Source: Vibrio artabrorum
GTDB taxonomy: Bacteria > Pseudomonadota > Gammaproteobacteria > Enterobacterales > Vibrionaceae
DNA length: 64,000 nt
NCBI RefSeq assembly: GCF_024347295.1
Contig: NZ_AP025458.1
Coordinates: 930,001 to 994,000, forward strand
Direction of reading: 5' to 3'
This document shows positions 57,730 through 64,000 of the stretch, one piece after another (position 1 is the first letter of the stretch; every line of letters starts with the position of its first letter). The notes under the pieces were generated by a model. It saw only the letters and a program-made list of their open reading frames with translations. It was not told the DNA's origin and ran no database searches. The position numbers and the translations under genes were made by a program.

Positions 57730-58353
57730 ATGTACGACCAAACTAAAAAATCATCAGCTGTTCACAACATTTGTAAATTCATGAGCTTGAAAAATGACTC
57801 AGTTGTTCGAACAATGTCCATGCTTGAGTATGATTTTTGTTTTCATGCTGAATACAATCCTCAAATAGTTAGATATGAATCTCAGCCACATGGGTTTGAG
57901 TACTACTTCAATGGGCGCTACTGCCGCTATACACCAGACTTCCAGCTTTTCGATAGCATAAATACGCCTTCTCTGATTGAAGTAAAGCATTCAAGTCAGA
58001 TCCTTAAACCAGATTTTCGAGCAAGGTTTAAAGAAAAGCAGCTTATCGCTCAAGCTGAGTATGGAAAAAAACTCATCTTAGTGACCGAGAAGCAGATTCG
58101 AACAGGTTTTCTACTTAGTAACCTTAAATTACTCCATGGCTATTCAGGGATTCGTACAATCACTGACATTCAAAAACATGTGCTTCAGTTTGTTCAAGCT
58201 AATAGAAGCGTGACCCTTCATCATCTTTCACACCAACTTAAAATCTCTCCAGATGAAACACTAACAGCAGCTTTGTGCTGGCTATCTTCAGGTGAAATAC
58301 AAACAGATTTTAATCAGAAAAAATTTGATTTAGAAAATTCTGTTTGGTGCTAG
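57730..58353 (+). CDS. tnsA: Tn7-like transposon endonuclease TnsA
   Basis: A 207-residue TnsA. The nuclease residues are in place: Glu33 (SMLEYDF), Asp70 (RYTPDFQLF) and Glu84-x-Lys86 (LIEVKHSS). A C-terminal helix-turn-helix (about 145-200: TITDIQKHVLQFV and LHHLSHQLKISPDE) corresponds to the TnsC-contacting domain. TnsA cuts the 5' ends of the transposon so that it moves by cut-and-paste. The frame looks intact. tnsB starts 3 bp after its stop. Confidence 0.88.
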   Translation: MYDQTKKSSAVHNICKFMSLKNDSVVRTMSMLEYDFCFHAEYNPQIVRYESQPHGFEYYFNGRYCRYTPDFQLFDSINTPSLIEVKHSSQILKPDFRARFKEKQLIAQAEYGKKLILVTEKQIRTGFLLSNLKLLHGYSGIRTITDIQKHVLQFVQANRSVTLHHLSHQLKISPDETLTAALCWLSSGEIQTDFNQKKFDLENSVWC

Positions 58354-58356
58354 CCA

Positions 58357-58806
58357 ATGAGTGATGATCTCTTTGGTTTTAGTGATGAATTTAATAGCTT
58401 CGACAATGATGTAGCTGATGATAAAACGCTTTCGACAGAATTTTTAGCAGAAGACGAAAATTTTGAATTGGCATTTAGTGACTTGCCAAACAAAGATACG
58501 GCATTGTTTCGTTTGGATCTAATTCGTTATTTGGAAAGGCGCGTAAAAGGAGGTTGGACGCCCAAAAACCTAGATAAGCTCTTGGAAGAGTATGCTCTGT
58601 TGAAGAAAACTTCGGTCCCATCATCCAGAACGATAGCTGATTGGAAAAAGCTTTATTACGAGTCAGGTAAAGATGTAACGTCTCTTATTCCTGGGCATAG
58701 CAAAAAAGGAAACAGAAAACTAAAGAACGATTCGTCTGATTTAGTTACAGAAGCGATTCAAACCAAGTTTCTGACCAAAGAGCGAGTATCAGTTTGGAAC
58801 AAATGA
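58357..58806 (+). pseudogene. tnsB: Truncated transposase TnsB (N-terminal 149 codons)
   Basis: It begins as a normal TnsB: acidic N-terminus (MSDDLFGFSDEFNSFDNDV), then helix-turn-helix regions (FRLDLIRYLERRVKGGW, SSRTIADWKKLYYESGKD). The frame stops at codon 150, whereas TnsB is usually about 600 residues or more; the catalytic DDE core is missing. The break is next to a decayed IS element. Without TnsB and TnsC the element cannot move by itself. It is also possible that the short protein is still made. Confidence 0.8.
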
Positions 58807-59409
58807 ATGTTTGTTGTGATCGGTTATATATGAGTTCTAGCCCTTCAGTGCGGAGCTAGATAACTATTAGTTTCACCATGCAATTTGACCAAGCTAAATC
58901 ACATTAGTTTTTATTTATAGGGAAGTTTCGTATATAGGCGATTGCGACCACTCGATTTACGCAACGAAGTAGTAGTAATGGTTAAGTCGCTGAATCGGCG
59001 TAGGTTAGCTCGTTTGCCTTATTTGCTTCAACTCGGCTATCGTTTCTCATCAATCGAAAAGGTCAGAGAGTCTCGGTTGATTGGGGCTATGTTGGACTGT
59101 TTCCAGTCAGTTGTTTTGTAACGATGCTTCGGCATAGGGTTACGACAATTAACTGATGTAGCCCCCGTTCAGATTATAGCTTCTTGAAATGGTACCGTCG
59201 ATTTGAACAACAAAGCCCATTCTTGTTGACCACTACACATCGAACTACGCAACATAACCGATACGTGTCTCGCATGACGGTGAAATCATTAATTTTATCA
59301 ACACATTTTATTGCCTTGTGACACGCAAACAAATTCTACTAAGGGTGTGATTATTCTATTTCTGATTTTAATGGATGAAGTAATAATAACACTGCCCCTG
59401 TAGGTTGCA
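58807..59409. other. 603 bp gap between truncated tnsB and the peptide cluster
   Basis: It holds the IS remnant (58810-59217) and about 190 bp of AT-rich leader before the acyltransferase gene (59218-59409). The leader must contain the promoter of the cluster. I looked for a Fur box, as expected for siderophore microcins, and found no convincing one. An inverted CAACAA...TTGTTG at 59209-59229 straddles the IS border. Confidence 0.5.
58810..59217 (-). mobile_element. Decayed IS5-family (IS903-like) element
   Basis: On the minus strand from ATG 59135: MPKHRYKTTDWKQ, then INRDSLTFSIDEK, the typical N-terminus of IS903-group transposases. After a frame shift and stop codons, RFSDLTITTT is still readable. 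The outer end carries an inverted repeat typical of the group (minus strand GGCTTTGTTGTTCAAATC, 59200-59217). A weak counterpart near 58812-58830 may be the other end. Full elements are about 1.05 kb, so most of the inside is deleted. Its border coincides with the tnsB break. Confidence 0.7.
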
Positions 59410-59910
59410 ATGAACAAAAATTCTGTTTCTTTAGTCAATAGTAAAATTTCCGGGCTGTCTTATGGGCCTTTGTCAAAGGCGGAAGTAACCCATGAACTAG
59501 GGCAATTTTTAGAGGTAATGGCCAAATGTGCCAAACGTAGGGAACTTAATCTTGCTTCGTTCCTCCATTGGATAAAACCAGCAGTAATTCACAGGCAATA
59601 CAAGTTCTTAAAGCTATCAAGTGACATTGGATTTACTGGATACGTTATATGGGCTTGGGTTGATGATTTAACGCTATCTCATTATATGACTCAGCCTAGA
59701 TTCTCACTTAAACCAATGAACTGGAATGAAGGAAGTAATCTGATCGTTGTTGACTGGTTCGTAGAGAAAAATAGAGCAAGCCAGTTAAAAGAACTATATA
59801 AGCATTTCGTTTCCTCTACAAAATTAGATAGGCATGACATTTATGTTTGTATTCGAGATGAACAAGGAAATGTCATCAAAACGAATAAGCGGAGTATATA
59901 TGGCTACTGA
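59410..59910 (+). CDS. HlyC/MceI-type lysine-acyltransferase homologue, catalytic His not in place
   Basis: A 166-residue protein of the toxin-activating acyltransferase (HlyC) family. Alignable blocks: IKPAVIHRQYKFLK, GFTGYVIWAWVDD, WNEGSNLIVVDWF (Asp115 corresponds to the catalytic Asp of HlyC) and IYVCIRDEQGN. Where HlyC has its catalytic His, this protein has KRRELNL (residues 42-48), so the classic mechanism may not apply; His53 and His61 are nearby. MceI of the microcin E492 cluster belongs to this family and acts with MceJ in siderophore attachment. The next gene overlaps by 11 bp. Start ATG 59410 after AGG. Confidence 0.82.
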   Translation: MNKNSVSLVNSKISGLSYGPLSKAEVTHELGQFLEVMAKCAKRRELNLASFLHWIKPAVIHRQYKFLKLSSDIGFTGYVIWAWVDDLTLSHYMTQPRFSLKPMNWNEGSNLIVVDWFVEKNRASQLKELYKHFVSSTKLDRHDIYVCIRDEQGNVIKTNKRSIYGY

Positions 59911-61264
59911 ACTCCTTAAAACACATAAGTGTTCTGGAAAAGATAATACACCGTATGTTGATAAATATTTACCTAAAGAATCCTTTGTTCTATTTGATAC
60001 CTACAAAATAAAAGACAGTGAAGTCGTTTGGATCAATAAAAATCTCGTTAAAGAATATGGAATTGAACTTGATGAAGACGCCATTAAACATGAGTTGATC
60101 GAGAACTTTAGCTACGTATCAAAAGGCTATGCCAAGAAAACTAAAATTGTAACTAATGACAAGAAAGCATTCATGGCTGATCAGTACGGTTCCCGACACG
60201 AAATATGCAATGGTGGCAGCGCAAGGTGTGGATTAAATGGCCATTTTCAAATCAAAGGGATTGGGCGTAATCCGTTAGTCGCCGCAAATATGTCTGAAAG
60301 TCATTCACACGGCAAGTTGTTTATCGATGAAGCGATCAGTGAAGCCATTTGGGGCGAAATCTGCCACAAGCACCTGCCTTACGGATCTGTAAGAACACTC
60401 GCCATAATAAAAACGAACGTAAAGCATAAATTTGGATATTTAGATGACACACCTAATAAGCATTGCGCCTTAGCGATAAGGGAAGTATCTGTACGCCCTG
60501 CCCATTTTGAGCGTTGCACCTTCTTTTGGCCAGAGGAACGATACAGTTACCTTCGTGATAATGACGCAAATCGCGTAAGAAAGGCCGTTCCTTATCTCTC
60601 AAATTTGTTGTTAGGCGATAATCAAAACGCCTCCCTACGCGATTCCCTCAATACAGTGATCTATCGACTCGCGTGTCAGATTGCAGCGTCAAGAGTCAAG
60701 GGCATCCCACACGGTTCTCTAACGAGCTCAAATATTTCGGTTGATGGTCGATTCTTAGATTTTGGCACAATAACAGCAGTGCCTGATTTCGGAAACTATG
60801 TTCTGGCAAATGGTGTTGGGGCCGTATGGGATGACCATGAACTTATCGAATCCTGGCTCATTAACTTCATTGACACGCTCAATCACTACTCAAAAGGTGG
60901 ATTGACATTAAGTCAAATAAGAGATTACTCATCGGAGTTTTCGAAATTACTTGATGAGTACGAGAACAAATTCTTGTTATCTGAATTAGGTATCGGGGAA
61001 CACTCAATATCGAATCTCGATAAAGCAGGCCTTTTAAAAGTGCGCCTAAAAAGTGAGGAGCGAAGGTTTATTACTCGCTTTAATGACGAAGACTTTCGTA
61101 AGAACGTTCTCTTCGAAGCGAAAGCTCTCGGTCTCGATGTTAAGTCTGTAGGGTTCCCCTTACGAAAGGCTAAATATTCATCTTTTACCATGCTTCAGGG
61201 GCACTTGCATACACAGTACGACTATCAATCTGTTAGTCAACTTATTAACAGTTACTTATCATAA
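59900..61264 (+). CDS. SelO-like ATP-binding protein, probable MceJ/MchC-type microcin maturation factor
   Basis: A 454-residue protein. By eye it shares the SelO pattern of the genuine SelO in this window: DQYGSRHE for YAGHQFG, IKGIGRNP (Lys119, Arg123) for [18 protein letters not shown] (271-280) for [10 protein letters not shown], and LDFG (Asp287) for FDYG. The metal ligands Asn278 and Asp287 are kept, but the SelO catalytic Asp is Ser277. Size and partner fit MceJ/MchC of siderophore-microcin clusters. Start ATG 59900 behind GGAG, inside the end of the previous gene; an in-frame ATG at 59834 is rejected. Confidence 0.75.
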   Translation: MATELLKTHKCSGKDNTPYVDKYLPKESFVLFDTYKIKDSEVVWINKNLVKEYGIELDEDAIKHELIENFSYVSKGYAKKTKIVTNDKKAFMADQYGSRHEICNGGSARCGLNGHFQIKGIGRNPLVAANMSESHSHGKLFIDEAISEAIWGEICHKHLPYGSVRTLAIIKTNVKHKFGYLDDTPNKHCALAIREVSVRPAHFERCTFFWPEERYSYLRDNDANRVRKAVPYLSNLLLGDNQNASLRDSLNTVIYRLACQIAASRVKGIPHGSLTSSNISVDGRFLDFGTITAVPDFGNYVLANGVGAVWDDHELIESWLINFIDTLNHYSKGGLTLSQIRDYSSEFSKLLDEYENKFLLSELGIGEHSISNLDKAGLLKVRLKSEERRFITRFNDEDFRKNVLFEAKALGLDVKSVGFPLRKAKYSSFTMLQGHLHTQYDYQSVSQLINSYLS

Positions 61265-61275
61265 GTGGGATAATT

Positions 61276-62451
61276 ATGGTTGATGTAATCGAAGTGATTT
61301 TAATCGCTACTTCTTTACTTTCATTTATTACAACTTTAGTTTTATTTGGGTGCTATAAGCTCAAGAAATCAAATTCAAGTCATGATAGTGATCCGACCGT
61401 CTCTGTGTTTTTGCCTTTTTATAATGAAAACGAAGAGCATTTAGTCTGTGCACTGAGCAAGTTAAACAAACAAACCTACTCAAGAAAAATTCAGATTATT
61501 GTTATTGATGATGGCTCGACAAATGATGTAATTGTTGGTGTTAAGGAATGGATTGCAAATACCGAGGTTAACCATGACTTCCAGATTGTTGAAAGGGAAA
61601 CCAATGGTGGTAGAAAAGGGTTTGCTTTAGATCACGTGTTAGAACTTGGCATAGCTAAGGGGGAGGTGTACGTCGTGGTAGACAGTGATACCTATATTGA
61701 GCCCAATGGTATTTATGAACTGGTAACTAAACTTTGGTCTGATAAAAAATATGCTGCCGTGTGCGGTTATATTACGCCGGAAAACCATAAAGACAGTTTC
61801 ATTGGAAAACTGCAACACTATGAGCATATTAGCTTTTACGGCGCGATCAGAGCCGCACAAGACAAACTTGGTTGTGTTCCCGTATTGGCCGGCGCATTTG
61901 TGGCCCACCGCGCATCAGCAGTGAAAAAGCTAGGTGGTTGGAGCGAGTGGTTAGTCGAAGACATTGCCTGGTGCTGGAAGGCAATATCAAATGGGTATCG
62001 AACAGGTTACGCTCCCAAAGCAAAGGCAACTACGCAGTGCCCAACTGATGCCAAGGGTCTCTTCAATCAACGTCGACGTTGGGCACGTGGCCGAGTAGAA
62101 GCTTATACTGAAGCTTGGAAGACACATTGGGTAGCGGGCTTGTGTGCATCTCCTTGGTTTCTATTAACAGCAGCACAATACATATTTCCATCAAGCATTA
62201 TTTTACTTGGGTTTATGGTTGTAATGGGAATTTGGATTCCAATCTTGATCGGCGGTGCCAATATAATTATCTACTTCTTGCTAGTGAAGTCATATATAAG
62301 AGATTTTGATTTGTCTAATGACTTGTCAAATAACCAGGTGTTCAAAGCACCAATATATTCAGCATTATTGGAGTCTATTACATGGCTACCAAACTTACTT
62401 GGATATTCTGATGAACTTCTGGGTAAGAAAAAAGGATGGTTAACAAGATAG
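61276..62451 (+). CDS. Membrane-bound family 2 glycosyltransferase, processive type
   Basis: A 391-residue GT2 enzyme. N-terminal membrane helix (about 5-27), GT-A domain with VSVFLPFYNE, IDDGS (Asp78-79), DSD (136-138, DxD for the metal and sugar nucleotide), ED (228-229) and QRRRW (265-269), then two to three C-terminal membrane helices (about 284-340). The Q-x-x-R-W motif is typical of processive synthases such as hyaluronan, cellulose or poly-GlcNAc synthases. It begins 11 bp after the SelO-like gene and ends 52 bp before the precursor gene, in the same direction. Confidence 0.88.
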   Translation: MVDVIEVILIATSLLSFITTLVLFGCYKLKKSNSSHDSDPTVSVFLPFYNENEEHLVCALSKLNKQTYSRKIQIIVIDDGSTNDVIVGVKEWIANTEVNHDFQIVERETNGGRKGFALDHVLELGIAKGEVYVVVDSDTYIEPNGIYELVTKLWSDKKYAAVCGYITPENHKDSFIGKLQHYEHISFYGAIRAAQDKLGCVPVLAGAFVAHRASAVKKLGGWSEWLVEDIAWCWKAISNGYRTGYAPKAKATTQCPTDAKGLFNQRRRWARGRVEAYTEAWKTHWVAGLCASPWFLLTAAQYIFPSSIILLGFMVVMGIWIPILIGGANIIIYFLLVKSYIRDFDLSNDLSNNQVFKAPIYSALLESITWLPNLLGYSDELLGKKKGWLTR

Positions 62452-62503
62452 TTTCTATGAGCGCAGTACTCTTTTACTGTAATTAAAATATAAGGAAATT
62501 AAC

Positions 62504-62761
62504 ATGTACAATTTGAATGCCGAAGAAATCATGATGGTTGATGGCGGTGGGGATGGTGCTGCTCTTATAGGTCCAGCTGTTCGTGGAATTGCCAAGTGGG
62601 CTGCTGGAGGGATGGCATGGGAGGTTGCAACAAACCCAGGTAGTCAGGGTTTCAATAACGGTACACAAAATATCAGTGGCAATGGATATATGGGAAATGG
62701 TTTGCAAACGGGGGGAGGGATGGCAGGTTCACCTACTGGTGGCCAAGGTTACGGTTATTAA
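62504..62761 (+). CDS. Candidate microcin-like precursor peptide with double-glycine leader
   Basis: An 85-residue peptide. Leader MYNLNAEEIMMVDGG (1-15), matching the double-glycine leaders cut by peptidase-containing ABC exporters, with an acidic/hydrophobic pattern and GG at 14-15. The core (70 residues) has an amphipathic stretch (about 20-43: ALIGPAVRGIAKWAAGGMAW) and a long Gly/Asn/Gln/Ser-rich tail ending GSPTGGQGYGY. There is no Cys. The low-complexity Gly-rich C-terminus resembles the modified tails of class IIb microcins, but it ends in Tyr instead of Ser. Start ATG 62504 after AAGGA. It is surrounded by modification genes. Confidence 0.78.
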   Translation: MYNLNAEEIMMVDGGGDGAALIGPAVRGIAKWAAGGMAWEVATNPGSQGFNNGTQNISGNGYMGNGLQTGGGMAGSPTGGQGYGY

Positions 62762-62817
62762 ATAATTAGTAAATTAAAGATAGGAAGCTCTGCGCTTCTT
62801 ATCTTTTAGGACGTTTT

Positions 62818-63309
62818 ATGTTAAATATAATTCAACCTTATAATTCAAAATTTTCTTATATAGCTAAGGCTTCGCTATTAGCGATTGTTTTAACTTATAT
62901 TAATGGATATGTATTAATGCATGGTTTTATTGGTGATGAATTAATGAATGTTACCAATGTTCCTGTGAAAGAGATTTCTTTTTTCTCCATATTAGGTTTG
63001 GTGATTTTTTCTCCAATAGTCGAAACGTGTCTAGTGTTTATATGTTTTTCTATTTTAAATTTAATACCAATTATAAACAGCTCAGTACGTGCCATAATAT
63101 GTACGCTCGCCATGTCTTTCCTTCATCATTTAACAATTGATTATTGGGGTTTTTTTGTTGTCCCTGTATTTTATATTATGAGTGTTTCTTATCAACATTG
63201 GGCAGTCAGTTCGGTCGATGACGCACTAGAGGTATGTCTTATAATTCATGCACTATATAACCTTTCAATATTGGTTATTATATTTATTAGTGATTTTGTT
63301 CTTAATTGA
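62818..63309 (+). CDS. CPBP-like membrane protein, candidate immunity or processing factor
   Basis: A 163-residue protein with four to five hydrophobic segments. It has traces of the CPBP (CAAX protease and bacteriocin-processing) motifs: SPIVETCLVF (one of the two Glu of motif 1, Glu69), SFLHH (His103/104) and IIHALYN (His144, Asn148). The missing second Glu makes protease activity uncertain. CPBP proteins beside bacteriocin genes often give self-immunity. Start ATG 62818 after AGGA; 56 bp behind the precursor gene. High AT content. Confidence 0.65.
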   Translation: MLNIIQPYNSKFSYIAKASLLAIVLTYINGYVLMHGFIGDELMNVTNVPVKEISFFSILGLVIFSPIVETCLVFICFSILNLIPIINSSVRAIICTLAMSFLHHLTIDYWGFFVVPVFYIMSVSYQHWAVSSVDDALEVCLIIHALYNLSILVIIFISDFVLN

Positions 63310-63370
63310 GCATTAATTTGACCATCAAGGTGCCTGTCATAACTGTATGGATTATTAAGTGGTGAACATA

Positions 63371-64000
63371 ATGAAAATTAAAAGAATTGAAAGTTTTAAT
63401 GATTTTTTGTCAGTTAATTGGGCTTTGATGAATAATTGTAATTATAAATGTAATTACTGCCATTCTGACCTCAATAGTGGAACAATTAAATCGCCATCAT
63501 ATGAAGTTGTAATTAAATTTGTAGAGAAATTAATAGAGCGAGCAAGATTGCAAGGAATTCGACCGTACTTTGAATTTGGAGGTGGTGAAGTTACGTTACT
63601 TAGATATTTTAGTAAACTCATCAGCTATATTTATGAAAATGGCGGATTAGTCACGACAGTTTCTAATGGGTCAAAGCCACTAATATGGTGGCAAAAGCAC
63701 GCTCAATACTTGAACGGTGTAAGCCTCAGTTATCATATTAATGATCTTAAAAGTGAGTTTCATTTTATTGAGGTATCCAAAGTCCTTGAGGCTTCTCAAG
63801 CTACTCGTTTTCACGTCAACATTATGATGGTTCCTGATCGGTTTGATGATTGCTTAGCGTTTGCAAACAGGCTAAAACAGGAGGTCCGTTGCTCTATTGC
63901 TCTTCAGCCACTTTTTGAAGGTTTTGGGCATGGTGGAATTACCAAGAAATATCCGTATACGCCTGAACAAGAGCAAGTTATGAAAGACTTTCGCGGCCGA
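63371..64000 (+). CDS. Radical SAM enzyme, 3' end outside window
   Basis: 210 codons are present, open at the edge. Cys23, Cys27 and Cys30 form CNYKCNYC (CxxxCxxC), which binds the 4Fe-4S cluster and SAM; the GGE motif is at about 71-73 (FGGGEVTLL). The rest of the TIM barrel follows. Start ATG 63371 after GGTG, 61 bp after the CPBP-like gene. By context it may modify the precursor peptide (side-chain cross-link or epimerisation) or act on the glycan; the substrate is unknown. Whether a SPASM domain follows cannot be seen. Confidence 0.85.
   Translation, partial: MKIKRIESFNDFLSVNWALMNNCNYKCNYCHSDLNSGTIKSPSYEVVIKFVEKLIERARLQGIRPYFEFGGGEVTLLRYFSKLISYIYENGGLVTTVSNGSKPLIWWQKHAQYLNGVSLSYHINDLKSEFHFIEVSKVLEASQATRFHVNIMMVPDRFDDCLAFANRLKQEVRCSIALQPLFEGFGHGGITKKYPYTPEQEQVMKDFRGR

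Noticed and set aside
58978..59121. 47-codon plus-strand frame in the gap after tnsB
   Set aside because: It lies opposite the IS5-family transposase remnant, whose minus-strand reading gives recognisable transposase sequence.
59218..59409. Fur box in front of the peptide cluster
   Set aside because: Only weak AT-rich partial matches are seen; no acceptable 19 bp palindrome.
57617..64000. CRISPR-associated transposon
   Set aside because: tnsA and a tnsB fragment are present but no tnsC, tniQ, cas gene or repeat array is visible in the window.

Overview
The window is chromosomal DNA of a marine gammaproteobacterium, very probably a Vibrio of the Splendidus type. The evidence is the gene content and order: tig-clpP-clpX-lon-hupB-ppiD, the DctBD/DctPQM dicarboxylate system, the menFDHBCE operon, a rhombosortase, a tandem tRNA-Tyr operon, and tesB-ybaY-atl next to ffs. 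Positions 1-57660 are mostly ordinary core genome. The last 6 kb is an accessory island.

Layout: 1-8.7 kb carries a cut M16 peptidase, sixA, smrB/prmB, a LysE exporter, selO and an HflX-type GTPase. 8.8-15.7 kb is a C4-dicarboxylate TRAP system: a sigma-54 promoter, dctPQM, and the opposing dctB-dctD two-component pair with a 7 x 7 bp tandem repeat between the two genes. 15.9-25.3 kb is the protein quality-control block: trigger factor, ClpXP, Lon behind a sigma-32-like promoter, HU, PpiD and a ComEA-like protein. 25.3-30 kb holds rrtA, a DTW protein, a dGTPase, yfbR and alaA. 30.1-37.6 kb is the menaquinone operon. 37.7-45.7 kb holds a small membrane protein followed by degenerate 16 bp repeats, YeiH, an LplT-PlsC fusion with a TetR regulator, a Tim44-domain protein, and a purine nucleoside phosphorylase/transporter/Crp-like module. 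45.8-46.9 kb is six tRNA-Tyr genes at an exact 187 bp period. 47.2-57.3 kb holds an RND efflux pair, DUF1244, a PLP enzyme opposite a DecR-like regulator, a coiled-coil membrane protein, tesB, ybaY and atl. ffs (4.5S RNA) lies at 57.5 kb.

Directly after the ffs terminator comes a Tn7-like remnant: TnsB-site-like repeats, an intact-looking tnsA, and tnsB cut after 149 codons next to a decayed IS5/IS903-type element. ffs is a known attachment site for Tn7-like elements. Behind it lies the most unusual system in the window (59.4 kb to the edge), a microcin-like peptide biosynthetic cluster. It encodes a HlyC/MceI-type acyltransferase homologue without the expected catalytic His, a distant SelO-like (probably MceJ/MchC-type) ATP-binding protein, a processive-type membrane glycosyltransferase (GT2), an 85-residue Gly-rich precursor with a double-glycine leader, a degenerate CPBP-like membrane protein and a radical SAM enzyme that runs off the window. 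Class IIb siderophore-microcin clusters use MceI/MceJ-type proteins to attach a glycosylated siderophore to the peptide C-terminus. Here no siderophore gene is seen; a GT2 and a radical SAM enzyme are present instead, and the precursor ends in Gly-Tyr rather than the usual Ser. This suggests a differently decorated peptide.
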